Source: an uncultured Corynebacterium sp. (lineage in GTDB: Bacteria > Actinomycetota > Actinomycetes > Mycobacteriales > Mycobacteriaceae). From it: a DNA stretch of 64,000 nt. The translations under genes and the position numbers were made by a program. Below, piece after piece: positions 8,912 to 17,822 of the stretch (the stretch's first letter is position 1; each line of letters starts with the position of its first letter). Location: positions 62,001 through 126,000 of the forward strand of contig NZ_CAMXWS010000001.1 in assembly GCF_947253065.1 (NCBI RefSeq). The letters run 5' to 3'. The notes beneath the pieces were generated by a model. That model did no database searches, was not told the DNA's origin, and saw only the letters and a program-made list of their open reading frames with translations.

Positions 8912-9589
8912 CTACTTCTTGATCCGCTTCATATCCGGTTCAATCCCCTGGCTCCGGCGACGTTTCGCCATATGTGTTGGGCGGAGCTTAAAAGGGATGT
9001 CCGTGCTGCGCGCCTCGGCACGCCCGGCAAGGACTTCAGATGCACTGAGAATGCCAGCGATGGCAATCGAATTAGCTATCTCACCAGTCATGACGCTCGT
9101 CCGCGCCTGTTCCAGCGGCACCCAATCGAAAGCCATATCGGCTTCCTCTTCTTCGGCTTCGGGACGCTTGGTTTCGTTGAGACCTGTGGCCAGAAAGACG
9201 CGAACTGCTTCCTCAGCGAATCCCGGTGAGGTAACAAGATCCACCAATACCGACCAGGAATCCGCAACAAGCCCTGCTTCCTCAACCAATTCGCGCTTGG
9301 CTGTTTCAAGCGCATCTTCGCCAGCGAAATCCAGCAGCCCTGCGGGCAGTTCCCACAGTCGACGGCCGACGGTGTGCCGGTATTGCTCCACCATGGCGAT
9401 TCGGCCGTTGTCATCGACAGCGACAACAGCTACCGCACCGAAGTGTTCGACTACTTCACGGTGTGCTGTCGACCCACCCGGCATGGTGACGGTATCGCGG
9501 CGGAGGGCGAGAATCGGAGCGTCGATAAGCAGCTCCGATTCCGTGACCTCAAAGACATGACGCTCTTGCTGCGATGAGGAATCATTCAT
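8912..9589 (-). CDS. NUDIX hydrolase, ADP-ribose pyrophosphatase type
   Basis: Hydrolyses nucleoside-diphosphate-X compounds, most likely ADP-ribose, to AMP and a sugar phosphate. The Nudix box is GLLDFAGEDALETAKRELVEEAG (G-x5-E-x7-REUxEE), preceded by the MVEQYRHTVGRRLWELPAG segment typical of the ADPRase subfamily. An ATG at 9589 is preceded by GGTGAG; an in-frame ATG at 9601 is the alternative. It is the last gene of the recN-steA-steB-nudix-xerD string. One dispersed 11-mer (9520-9530) encodes its LLIDAP segment. Confidence 0.92.
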   Translation of the reverse strand: MNDSSSQQERHVFEVTESELLIDAPILALRRDTVTMPGGSTAHREVVEHFGAVAVVAVDDNGRIAMVEQYRHTVGRRLWELPAGLLDFAGEDALETAKRELVEEAGLVADSWSVLVDLVTSPGFAEEAVRVFLATGLNETKRPEAEEEEADMAFDWVPLEQARTSVMTGEIANSIAIAGILSASEVLAGRAEARSTDIPFKLRPTHMAKRRRSQGIEPDMKRIKK

Positions 9590-9613
9590 GGAGCTCACCA
9601 TAGCGCTGAGAAA

Positions 9614-10609
9614 TTACTCAGCTGGGCGTGCTGCTGGCTTCGGTGCGGGCATTTCGGCATTCGCATTGGATGCCGAACCGTATGCGCCGGAACCACCATT
9701 GATCTGCTCAGCAAGCGCGAGAACAGTGGAAATTCGTCCAGTCTCAGAATCAAGCGAGTCGACCGTGGAAACCTTCGCCTTCTCATCCGCGCGGAGCTGA
9801 TCCAAGGAACCATTCTCCGCGGCTGCACCACGGCGTCCAGCGAGCACTACCGCATCACCCTTGGAATCAAGACCACGTGCGAAATCAGCAAGCACTGTCG
9901 AAGCAAAAGAGGCAGCTTCGTCGCGAGTCTCAGCCCCATCCTCATCATCCTGACCACCAGTGATCACGATGATGCCTTGAGCCGGAGTGATCGTGCCGTC
10001 CTCATACTCGATGAAGCCAGCATCACGCAATGCTTGCAGGACCACAGCGCGGTCCTCCACAGTGGCCAGTGGCTGGTCACCCTTCGGGTCGTACATCAAT
10101 GCCGCGCCAAGCGACTCACCGGCATGAATACCGGGTGCCTGGTTGTCCACGGAGAGCTGTGCGCCTGCCGGAAGCGTATTAGCGATGATCGAACGCAGCT
10201 CATCCGCGCCCTCAGCGGAGAGGAATTTATCAGTCAGTGTGATCTGACCAGATGCCGTACCACCTGCCTGCTTTGCCAACCAGCTGGTCACATCCACATC
10301 GTCCTGCTGTGCATCCGGAGTACGGATGACGAGGAATGGGCGCTGATCGAGAGCCCCTTCGACGATCTTGGTCGAAGTGTTGGCCAGCAAGGCATTGGCG
10401 GAATCAGCCTGACGCTGCGTAGCCTCATCGGCCTCGCCGCCGCGCTTACCGCCCTCAGATGATCCGTCGAGGTAATTGAATCCGTTATCAGCAATCGGGG
10501 CCATGGACGGCGCAACGACCAGGGCACCAAGGGCAAGCCCGCCGGCGAGGCCCCAAGCGAGGCCGCTGAACACCCAACCCGGCGCACCGGAATTCTTCTT
10601 CTTAGGCAT
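9614..10609 (-). CDS. steB: SteB-like membrane protein (annotated elsewhere as copper transporter MctB)
   Basis: 331 residues with one N-terminal transmembrane helix (PGWVFSGLAWGLAGGLALGALVVAPSMAPI, residues 10-39) and a long extracytoplasmic domain. The family (PF11382) is named copper transporter after mycobacterial MctB, a name with weak support for this paralogue. In Corynebacterium glutamicum the adjacent steA-steB pair has been linked to cytokinesis and cell-envelope hydrolase control; that is established knowledge, applied here from the gene pairing. It lies 18 bases after steA. The C-terminal tail is Ala/Pro-rich and may be disordered. Confidence 0.85.
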   Translation of the reverse strand: MPKKKNSGAPGWVFSGLAWGLAGGLALGALVVAPSMAPIADNGFNYLDGSSEGGKRGGEADEATQRQADSANALLANTSTKIVEGALDQRPFLVIRTPDAQQDDVDVTSWLAKQAGGTASGQITLTDKFLSAEGADELRSIIANTLPAGAQLSVDNQAPGIHAGESLGAALMYDPKGDQPLATVEDRAVVLQALRDAGFIEYEDGTITPAQGIIVITGGQDDEDGAETRDEAASFASTVLADFARGLDSKGDAVVLAGRRGAAAENGSLDQLRADEKAKVSTVDSLDSETGRISTVLALAEQINGGSGAYGSASNANAEMPAPKPAARPAE

Positions 10610-10627
10610 GGTGACGCGATCCTCCTT

Positions 10628-11968
10628 TTAGCGGTTGAAGAGATTCTGGACGGCCAGAGCAAAGTTATTCCAGGTGTCCACGAGGTTGTCTACGAAATTT
10701 CCGTTGCCCGTCAGGCCCACAATCAGGATCACGGTCGCGGCAGCAACGAGCAGGCCAAGGATTGCCCATGCCCATGCGATTCCTCCACCGCCAGAGCCCT
10801 TCTCATAAAGGCTCTCGATCACGCTGGAATCAATGATGCGGTTGCCCGCCTTCAGGCGAGTCAACATCGCAGCCGGGGTCGCTTCCTGGCTACCAGCAAA
10901 GATCCGGTCCAAGTCCACGGGGTCACCAACGGTCACGATGGTCTGCGCATCATGGAAGACCGCCAGCAAAATAGCCAAGTCTGTTGCAGAGTCAGTTGCC
11001 GCCGGGAACGTCACGGCGCCGACTCCGAGATCCTGAATGCGCTCGAGCCCTGCCGCGTGCCCATCCGGGTCTGCAGGAAGGATCACACGAGCATCGCCGC
11101 GCAGAGTGTCAGAAGAGATATCCGCTGGATCACCAACAATGAAATCGCACGAGTAACCAAGGTCCAGCAGAGTATCCGCCGCCGCACCGACGCCGATGAT
11201 CACCGGCTGGAATTCACGAATGAAGTGACGCAGGTTTCCCACACGCTCACGAGTATCCACAGTCGGGCTGACAATCAGGACCTTGCGGTTATCCATGGCG
11301 TCGCCGAGTTCGGGGACACCGACGCCGTCGACAAGCAATGGCGATTCGGTGTGAATGAACTCGATCGTATTGCCGAAATAAGCCTCCATGTGGTCGACGA
11401 GGTGCTGCTGCGAGGCGTCGAATGCCGCATCAGCCGCCGCACGGTCCACAAGATCAGTCTGAGCAATCGCCTTACGACCAGCGATGACTTCACCTTCTGG
11501 TGTAACCGCGCCTTTCTTGCCGTCACGGAAGGCACCACGTGTCGCTGCCCCAGCATTCTCCAGCAACGGAATGCCAGCATCGAGCAGAAGCTGTGGGCCA
11601 TAGTTCGGGATATTGCCCGAAGAAAACTGCGCGATATTCACAACAGCACCCGGACGCTTTTCGACGAGCGCCTGCGCCTCACGCCGACTCATATCCGGCG
11701 CATCAACAACAGCGATATCGCCTTCACTCAGCTTGCGCAGGCCCTTGCCCTGTGGAGTGCAATCACGCAATGCACCTTCGATGGAAGACTTCAGCTTCGC
11801 CTTCTCAGCCTTTGCCGTAGCAGGCGTAGTCTTCTCCGACGTTGTGGCCTTGCTGGTCGCAGCTGCAGGCTTTTTCGTGCTGTTCTTTCCGACGCTTGCG
11901 GCACTCGTCGTGCCGGTCTTGGCGCTGGTGCCGTTCTTTTCGGCAGGGGTACGGGAAGTTGAGCTCAT
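10628..11968 (-). CDS. steA: SteA-like cytokinetic ring protein
   Basis: 446 residues. The first 55 or so residues are low-complexity Lys/Ala/Thr/Ser; then comes a folded core with GAVVNIAQFSSGNIPNYGPQLLLDAGIPLLENAG and SCDFIVGDPADISSDTLRGDA, resembling the thiamine-pyrophosphokinase-like domain seen in this family, and a C-terminal helix (AWAWAILGLLVAAATVILIVGL, about 392-413). SteA recruits SteB to the division septum in C. glutamicum (established for that species; inferred here). The N-terminal Lys/Ala/Thr tail is probably disordered and looks variable. Confidence 0.86.
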   Translation of the reverse strand: MSSTSRTPAEKNGTSAKTGTTSAASVGKNSTKKPAAATSKATTSEKTTPATAKAEKAKLKSSIEGALRDCTPQGKGLRKLSEGDIAVVDAPDMSRREAQALVEKRPGAVVNIAQFSSGNIPNYGPQLLLDAGIPLLENAGAATRGAFRDGKKGAVTPEGEVIAGRKAIAQTDLVDRAAADAAFDASQQHLVDHMEAYFGNTIEFIHTESPLLVDGVGVPELGDAMDNRKVLIVSPTVDTRERVGNLRHFIREFQPVIIGVGAAADTLLDLGYSCDFIVGDPADISSDTLRGDARVILPADPDGHAAGLERIQDLGVGAVTFPAATDSATDLAILLAVFHDAQTIVTVGDPVDLDRIFAGSQEATPAAMLTRLKAGNRIIDSSVIESLYEKGSGGGGIAWAWAILGLLVAAATVILIVGLTGNGNFVDNLVDTWNNFALAVQNLFNR

Positions 11969-12068
11969 GGCAACAGATCTTGCCCGTTCGCGCTGTATAT
12001 TCGGTGAAGGCGCGCGGGAAATGCATCAATTCAATCAGCCAAGTGTGGGCGGGAGAAGCCCTGTACGA

Positions 12069-13802
12069 CTATGCGCCGGCGCGGTAGCTCTCAACGTCCT
12101 GCCGCGCTTTGTCCAATAGCTCAGCTGCGTGAGCACGTCCGGAAGCTGAATCATCCATACCTGCCATCATGCGGGCTAGTTCATCGACCCGGTCTTCGCC
12201 GGCAAGCTCCCGTACACCGGAGGCAACTGTCTCATCGCCCACGTTCTTGGACACGTGAAGGTGATTGTCGGCATAAGCCGCCACCTGGGGCAAGTGAGTG
12301 ACCACGATGACCTGGTTATTCAATGCCAGCTTGGCGAGTCGACGCCCGATCTCGACAGCCGCTCGGCCACCCACTCCTGCGTCCACCTCATCAAAGACCA
12401 ATGTGGCGCCACTGCGCTGAGCCGACAAGATCACTTCGAGGGCCAGCATCACGCGGGAGAGCTCACCGCCAGAAGCGTTCGATGCCAAGGGCTGTGGTTC
12501 AAGCGCATCATTCGGGGCCAGGCGAAGTTCCACTTCATCGGCGCCGTCCCGATCAAAATCGCCGTCTTCCACACTGACCGTAAGCCGAGCCTTCGGCATT
12601 GCTAAACCGCGAAGCTCCTCAGTGGCTTGTGTACTCAATTTCTCCGCGGCAGCACGACGTGCCTTGGACAGCTTCTTCGCTCGAGTAACCATCGCCTTGT
12701 GGCGCTCGGCCACCTGTTTCTTCAGTGCATCCAGTGCTTCAGCCGAGGTGTCGATCGATTCCAGCCGCGCCTGCGCTTTCTCCCGCCACGCGAGAACACC
12801 AGCGAGGTCTGGTGCGTATTTCCTCGTCAGGCCTTTCAGCTCCTGCTGGCGCTGAAGCATCCGCTCAAGCTCTTCTGGGTCGCTTGGCAATTCAGAGAGA
12901 TAAGCCCCGAGTTCGCCGGAGACATCAGCAAGCACCGATGCGACTTCATTAAGCTGCTCCCCCAGCGCTCGAAGTTGCTCATCACTTGAACCACTCAGCG
13001 CACCGGAAGCACGCCCGACCAGGTCGGAGGCTGCTTCTTCCTCGGCACCAAAACCACCCACGGCTTCTGCACCATCGATAGCAACGATCGCCTCTTGGGC
13101 TGCCTCACGCAAAGCGTCGACATCCTGCAAGCGATTGACTGCAGCAACAAGATCGGTATCCTCGCCAACTTCTGGGGCGACTTCATCGATCTCCCCGATG
13201 GCATAAGTCAGACGGTCCACTTCTTGCGCGAGCTCGCGACGCTTATTGACGCGCTCCTCATAGTCCTTGGAGGCTTTCCGCCACGCAGTGAATGCCTCGC
13301 GGTAGGTCTCCTTCAAAGGCCCGATCTTCGGGTCGTAGGAGTCGAGCGCGCTCAGCTGTTCTGCCGGTGAAAGCAAACGCAACTGATCATTCTGACCATG
13401 AATAGTGAGTAACTCACCCGTAAAACGGCTCAATGTCGCCGCAGGAACGGTCCGTCCGCCCAGGTGAGCCCGGGACCGCCCAGTCGATTTCACCGTGCGG
13501 GCAGCAAGGTATTCGCCGTTCTCATCGGCAGTGGCACCGGCTTCGTCGAGAAGCTCATCCAGCGCTGCTTTGGATGAATCATCCAGCTCATCCGCGTTGA
13601 AAGCCCCCTCAACACCTGCTTGCTCGGCCCCTGTGCGCACCTTTGACGCATCTGCGCGACCACCCGTGAGCAGCCGGAGGCCCGTAAGCACCATCGTCTT
13701 ACCCGCGCCTGTCTCGCCCGTGAGCACGTTAAGCCCAGGGGCGAATTCCACGTGCGAATGAGGAATGACGCCGAGGTTATCGATGGAGATTTCTACGAGC
13801 AT
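12069..13802 (-). CDS. recN: DNA repair protein RecN
   Basis: SMC-like ATPase acting at double-strand breaks. The N-terminal half carries Walker A (LNVLTGETGAGKTMVL, about residues 25-40), the Q-loop region GQNDQLRLLSP, and two helical coiled-coil arms in the middle. The C-terminal half has the ABC signature ASGGELSRVMLALEV, Walker B TLVFDEVDAGVGGRAA and the H-loop VVTHLPQVAAYAD. At 577 residues it has normal length. It lies between nadK and steA on the same strand, as in other corynebacteria and mycobacteria. Confidence 0.96.
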   Translation of the reverse strand: MLVEISIDNLGVIPHSHVEFAPGLNVLTGETGAGKTMVLTGLRLLTGGRADASKVRTGAEQAGVEGAFNADELDDSSKAALDELLDEAGATADENGEYLAARTVKSTGRSRAHLGGRTVPAATLSRFTGELLTIHGQNDQLRLLSPAEQLSALDSYDPKIGPLKETYREAFTAWRKASKDYEERVNKRRELAQEVDRLTYAIGEIDEVAPEVGEDTDLVAAVNRLQDVDALREAAQEAIVAIDGAEAVGGFGAEEEAASDLVGRASGALSGSSDEQLRALGEQLNEVASVLADVSGELGAYLSELPSDPEELERMLQRQQELKGLTRKYAPDLAGVLAWREKAQARLESIDTSAEALDALKKQVAERHKAMVTRAKKLSKARRAAAEKLSTQATEELRGLAMPKARLTVSVEDGDFDRDGADEVELRLAPNDALEPQPLASNASGGELSRVMLALEVILSAQRSGATLVFDEVDAGVGGRAAVEIGRRLAKLALNNQVIVVTHLPQVAAYADNHLHVSKNVGDETVASGVRELAGEDRVDELARMMAGMDDSASGRAHAAELLDKARQDVESYRAGA

Positions 13803-13850
13803 GCAGGCCTTTTGAAAACTAGGAGTCAGTGCGAAACGTGAGCAGTGAGC

Positions 13851-14876
13851 TTAGTGTGCTTTGCGGCGAGTCACGGAATCCGAATACGAATAGTCATCTT
13901 TTACCACCGGTCCGCGCCAGCCGTTGACCGGCAGATGAAGCTTACGTACAAGACGGTCAGTGAACGGACTGTCATCCAAGCGCACAAGCCGCACCGGACG
14001 GTGCCCACGCACGACTTCCAAGCGTGAACCGGGAGGCATATCCACCTGACGCAGACCATCCAAGACGACCTTGGCGTACGTCGTAGTGATCAAAGATTCC
14101 ACCGCCACCGTTGATTTAGGAGCGACGACCAGTGGAGTGGTGAACAGCGCGTGCGCATTATTTGGCACCACGAGAATCGCGTCGAGCGACGGCCACAGAA
14201 TCGGACCGCCCGCTGAGAAGGCATATGCCGTCGACCCGGTCGGAGTGGCGATGAGTACACCGTCGCAACCGAAAGAGCTCACCGGGCGGAAGTCCACCTC
14301 GAGGATCGCATCGAGCACACCACTACGGTCGATATTTTCCAAGCTCGCCTCATTGAGTGCCCAGCTCTCCCCCACGAGGTCATTATTTGAATCGTGCACG
14401 GAGATATCGATAGTCATGCGATTGACCACACGATAGTTCCGGTCGATCACCCGACGAATCGCCGTTTCCAGGCTGTCTTCTTCCCACTCGGCCAAAAAGC
14501 CAATGTGACCAAGGTTGATGCCCAGTACCGGAACGTCCTGCTCACGCGCCATTCCCGCCGCACCGAGGAACGTGCCGTCGCCACCGAGGACGAGCACGAG
14601 CTCACAGTCTTTCGCTGCGTCTGGTCCAGGATCAACGGTGTCCAAGCCCGCGAGCGAAGGATAGTTATCGGTGAATGGAACATCCCGGTCACCGAGCAAG
14701 CGCACAGTAATGCCCGCTTCAAGCAACAGTTCAGTCGCACGAGCAGCTGAAGCGATATTTCCCTCGCGGCGAGTGTGCGGAACGAGGAGAACAATGCGTT
14801 CGCTGTTATCTCCCGCAGGTTGAGTGCCTGCAGCTACGTCAGCGCCACCTTCCTCAAAGGCAACATCAGCAGCCAT
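13851..14876 (-). CDS. nadK: NAD kinase
   Basis: Phosphorylates NAD to NADP. The family motifs are all present: LVLVLGGDGTFLGAAGMA (GGDG loop), LGINLGHIGFLAEW (NE/D and glycine-rich loop), ATPTGSTAYAFSAGGPILWPSLDAI (active-site segment). The 341 residues include short N- and C-terminal extensions beyond the roughly 300 of other bacterial enzymes. Its ATG overlaps the tlyA stop by one base, giving tight coupling in the tlyA-nadK-recN order that is conserved in Actinobacteria. Confidence 0.96.
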   Translation of the reverse strand: MAADVAFEEGGADVAAGTQPAGDNSERIVLLVPHTRREGNIASAARATELLLEAGITVRLLGDRDVPFTDNYPSLAGLDTVDPGPDAAKDCELVLVLGGDGTFLGAAGMAREQDVPVLGINLGHIGFLAEWEEDSLETAIRRVIDRNYRVVNRMTIDISVHDSNNDLVGESWALNEASLENIDRSGVLDAILEVDFRPVSSFGCDGVLIATPTGSTAYAFSAGGPILWPSLDAILVVPNNAHALFTTPLVVAPKSTVAVESLITTTYAKVVLDGLRQVDMPPGSRLEVVRGHRPVRLVRLDDSPFTDRLVRKLHLPVNGWRGPVVKDDYSYSDSVTRRKAH

Positions 14877-15703
14877 TAATTCTCCGGTCCTTCCTCTACA
14901 GCCCGATGAATCATCTGGGCCAGTTCAGCGTCGCTCGGTGCGCTCACGCCACCGTCGCGGACAAGCCATAGGAAGTATTCTACGTTGCCACTCGGCCCAG
15001 GAAGGGGCGATGCAGTGGCGGCACGACAACTCAATCCCAGATCGAGCGCTTTTCGTGCGACATCAAGGGTGACTTCCTCACGCAATTCTGCCGAGCGGAC
15101 AACGCCACCACTGCCAAGGCGATCCTTGCCCACCTCAAATTGCGGCTTCACCATCGGAAGAAGATCAGCTCCTTCCGACATGCACGCTGCAATTGCGGGA
15201 AGAACGAGCTCCAGCGAGATAAACGAGAGGTCACCGACCATGAGGTCAGCCGGTCCATTCATCGCTTCTGGTGTGAGGTGACGGATATTCGTGCGGTCGA
15301 GCACCGTCACGCGATCGTCGTTTTGCAAACGCCAAATTAACTGGCCATAGCCAACATCCACGGCAACTACTTCGCTGGCACCGCGCCGCAATAGAACATC
15401 AGTGAAACCGCCTGTCGACGCCCCCGCGTCCAGCGCACGCTTCCCTTCGACGGTCAAGCCCAGTGGTTCGAAAGCTTCGAGAGCACCGAGCAATTTGTGG
15501 GCGCCACGGGAAGCCCAATCATCACCGTCAACATGGGCGACCTTGATGGAAGCATCCGGCTCGACGATGGTGGCTGGCTTCTTTGCCACAAACCCGCCGA
15601 CTTCTACCCGGCCGGCCTTAATCCACTCCACCGCCTGCTCGCGTGAGCGTGCGATCTTACGGCGGACAAGCTCAGCATCGAGCCTTCTTTTTGCTGGTGG
15701 CAT
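14876..15703 (-). CDS. tlyA: TlyA-family 2'-O-methyltransferase
   Basis: Predicted rRNA cytidine-2'-O-methyltransferase of the TlyA/hemolysin A family. The N-terminal S4-like domain (RRLDAELVRRKIARSREQAVEWIKAGRVEV) is followed by a Rossmann domain with ALDAGASTGGFTDVLLRRGASEVVAVDVGYGQL as SAM site and catalytic-tetrad candidates in the LMVGDLSFISL and PLPGPSGNVEYF segments. At 275 residues it fits the M. tuberculosis enzyme, which modifies both subunits and sets capreomycin susceptibility. The hemolysin label in older databases is not supported for such proteins. It overlaps nadK by one base. Confidence 0.93.
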   Translation of the reverse strand: MPPAKRRLDAELVRRKIARSREQAVEWIKAGRVEVGGFVAKKPATIVEPDASIKVAHVDGDDWASRGAHKLLGALEAFEPLGLTVEGKRALDAGASTGGFTDVLLRRGASEVVAVDVGYGQLIWRLQNDDRVTVLDRTNIRHLTPEAMNGPADLMVGDLSFISLELVLPAIAACMSEGADLLPMVKPQFEVGKDRLGSGGVVRSAELREEVTLDVARKALDLGLSCRAATASPLPGPSGNVEYFLWLVRDGGVSAPSDAELAQMIHRAVEEGPEN

Positions 15704-15708
15704 GAGTC

Positions 15709-15900
15709 CTATTCCCCGTCCTGTAGTGCATTCGCGAGAACCCCGTACGCAGCTTCAAACCGAGCTAGCTCGGCAGAAAGTTCATCGGTGTCGTCGATGA
15801 CATCGGTGTCTTCAACAAGCGCATGCTCATACTGATCACGCAGTTCATCAACGCTGATCTGCGGTGTGCGCCGGTCATGGGGTTTCGGACTGGGCTTCAT
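15709..15900 (-). CDS. Small acidic conserved protein between HAD phosphatase and TlyA
   Basis: A 63-residue protein starting at ATG 15900, just after the upstream HAD gene stop; a longer in-frame start at 15918 would overlap that gene by ten bases. It is strongly acidic (ALVEDTDVIDDTDELSAELARFEAAY) with a basic start, and is probably a helical hairpin. I do not recognise a domain. Its position between a HAD-IIA phosphatase and tlyA, with only five bases to tlyA, suggests cotranslation. Similar small acidic genes occupy this slot in other corynebacteria, to my recollection; function unknown. Confidence 0.65.
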   Translation of the reverse strand: MKPSPKPHDRRTPQISVDELRDQYEHALVEDTDVIDDTDELSAELARFEAAYGVLANALQDGE

Positions 15901-15908
15901 CAGATGCG

Positions 15909-16910
15909 TCACCACCACGCCTGGATCGCAGCTTGGGCTGCATCGGAGCTCGCTGTGATGACCGGTGCGGAATCGCTATCGCCTTCCCACGCGACGGCAA
16001 GGACCGTACGCAGTGCCTCTAGCGGAGAACCACCTTCTTCGCCGCCGCCAAGCACGATCTTTTCACCGTCTCGCTCAGCGGTGAAACCGCCCTGTGGCCC
16101 CGGACGAAGGGTCTCCGGATCGACATCGTCGATAAGCACGGACAAATCCTCGGCGATGAACGTCGAGCGCTGCTCAACAGGTGCAGCGAGCAACGCATGC
16201 GGGCCAGACACACCAGTCAGGACATGAAGCGTGTCCATCTTGGCGGCGACACCACCAGCGATGTCGGTATCCAGACGATCACCCACGACGAGGGGACGAC
16301 TCACCCCGAGATCTGCCTTGGCCAATTCGAACATCGCTGGACCAGGCTTGCCAGCAGCTTCAGGTACGACACCAGTCGCATTGGTCACGGCTGCGACCAG
16401 GGAACCATTGCCGATCATGAAGCCACGGTCCATCGGCAGTGTCGAGTCAAGATTGCTGGCGATGTACTTCGCGCCACGCTGAATCGCCAGAGCAGCTTCG
16501 GAAAGCTGTGGCCAACCATTCTCCGGTGAATGACCGTGCAGCACCGCAACGGGGTACTCATCAGCTGACGTGACCGGGACGAAACCTGCCTCACGGGCGA
16601 GTTCCGCGAAAGAATCCGCACCGACGACCAGAACCTTGTCGCCCGGGCTCGCGTAAGTAGTTGCCAATTGCACTGCGGCCTGCGCAGACGTCAGTACATC
16701 TTCTGGCTTCGTATCAAGACCAATACCGCAGAGCTTTTCCGCTACTTCACCAGGGGCTTTCGAGGCATTATTCGTCGTGTACGCCGCAGCAAGCCCGGCC
16801 TTCTTCGCTGCAGTAATCGCCTCCACCGCATTCGGAATGGCGACAGAACCTGCCCAAACTGTGCCGTCAAGGTCAAGCAACAGGGCGTCGAAAAGCGTGG
16901 TCATGCGCAC
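15909..16910 (-). CDS. HAD-IIA family phosphatase (NagD/PGP-like)
   Basis: 333 residues. Motif I is ALLLDLDGTVWAG with the nucleophile Asp and the general acid two positions on; motif II AYTTNNASKAP; the C2-type cap domain in the middle; motif III KPGPAMFELA; motif IV LVVGDRLDTDIAGGVAAKMDTLHVLTGV. This is the NagD / 4-nitrophenylphosphatase / phosphoglycolate phosphatase group, acting on small phosphorylated metabolites. The GTG at 16910 has GGAGAG seven bases upstream. A C-terminal segment of about 70 residues beyond the HAD core resembles a sterol-carrier-like tail seen in actinobacterial homologues. Substrate not determinable. Confidence 0.87.
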   Translation of the reverse strand: MRMTTLFDALLLDLDGTVWAGSVAIPNAVEAITAAKKAGLAAAYTTNNASKAPGEVAEKLCGIGLDTKPEDVLTSAQAAVQLATTYASPGDKVLVVGADSFAELAREAGFVPVTSADEYPVAVLHGHSPENGWPQLSEAALAIQRGAKYIASNLDSTLPMDRGFMIGNGSLVAAVTNATGVVPEAAGKPGPAMFELAKADLGVSRPLVVGDRLDTDIAGGVAAKMDTLHVLTGVSGPHALLAAPVEQRSTFIAEDLSVLIDDVDPETLRPGPQGGFTAERDGEKIVLGGGEEGGSPLEALRTVLAVAWEGDSDSAPVITASSDAAQAAIQAWW

Positions 16911-16928
16911 GGCGAAACTCTCCGGAAT

Positions 16929-17789
16929 CTAATTGAGTTCTTTCAGACGCTGTGCCGCGTCCGTCATTTTCTCTGCATCAATCTTGACTACGTGCTCAAA
17001 CCACTTCCGCGCTTCTTCATTGCGACCGACCTGAGCAAAAGCATCGGCATACGCATAAGAAAGACGGATGTCCTCGAAGTCCTTGCCCTTCATGGACGGA
17101 TTGAGCTGCTGCAGCGTCGCCAGAGCGGATTCATGCTGCCCCATGTCATGGCGTGCACCCGCCATCACGATGGCGAGCTCGATCTTCGAAGCATCATCGA
17201 GATCCTTTGCCTCCGGCCCACGACCGATTTCGAGAGCCTTCTCCGGGCGGCCAAGGCCACGCTCCGCATCAGCCATAACAGCAAGCAGCCCAGGGCCGCC
17301 ACTCATGCGGCGAGCCGCGCGCAACTCAGAAAGCGCTTCCTTCCACTCGCCCGCGTGGTACGCAGCGATACCGGCTGCCTCACGGACAACGCCGACACGA
17401 CCAGCACGGTTCTTCGCCGCACGCGCGTGCGTGAGCGCCAGCTTCGGGTCATCAGCCATCCAAGTCGCAGCCATAATCATGTGCTTGGCCACACGGTCAG
17501 CATTGTCCTTAGACAGAACGCGCAGATCCTGCAGGACCGACGGATCCAGATCAGTCACGTCGATATCATCCGGCAGCGCTGGCTCATTTTCCTTCTGTGC
17601 CATGCGGTCTTCGCGGTAGCCCTGACGGTATGGATTCGACCGGTCATGACGAACCTTGCCACCACCGCGGCGATCGCCTCCACCGCGACGGTCATTGCCA
17701 CGGCGCTGATCACGGTTGCCACCACGGCGTCCACCGTCACGACGGTCATACCCGCCGCGACGTTCATTGCTGCGGTTGTCGTAGCTCAT
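16929..17789 (-). CDS. TPR-containing protein with an RGG/RDR-rich N-terminus
   Basis: 286 residues from ATG 17789, which has GAGAGGA ten bases upstream. Residues 1-65 are almost entirely Arg, Gly, Asp and Asn, with RRGG, RRGN and DRRGG repeats, a composition typical of RNA-binding disordered tails. Residues 80-286 are alpha-helical with TPR-like pairs such as AAGIAAYHAGEWKEALSELRAARR and YAYADAFAQVGRNEEARKWFEHVVKID. It lies between tyrS and the HAD phosphatase gene. A conserved actinobacterial protein of unknown role; the tail suggests contact with RNA or ribosomes (inference). Confidence 0.83.
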   Translation of the reverse strand: MSYDNRSNERRGGYDRRDGGRRGGNRDQRRGNDRRGGGDRRGGGKVRHDRSNPYRQGYREDRMAQKENEPALPDDIDVTDLDPSVLQDLRVLSKDNADRVAKHMIMAATWMADDPKLALTHARAAKNRAGRVGVVREAAGIAAYHAGEWKEALSELRAARRMSGGPGLLAVMADAERGLGRPEKALEIGRGPEAKDLDDASKIELAIVMAGARHDMGQHESALATLQQLNPSMKGKDFEDIRLSYAYADAFAQVGRNEEARKWFEHVVKIDAEKMTDAAQRLKELN

Positions 17790-17822
17790 CTGTTTCACAT
17801 CCTCTCTTCTGCCGACAGAAGT

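Noticed and set aside
9614..10609. Copper transporter
   Set aside because: Only one membrane helix and no Cys/Met/His metal cluster is seen; the steA-steB pairing fits better.
14876..15703. Hemolysin
   Set aside because: The name is a legacy of the TlyA family; the motifs are those of an RNA methyltransferase.
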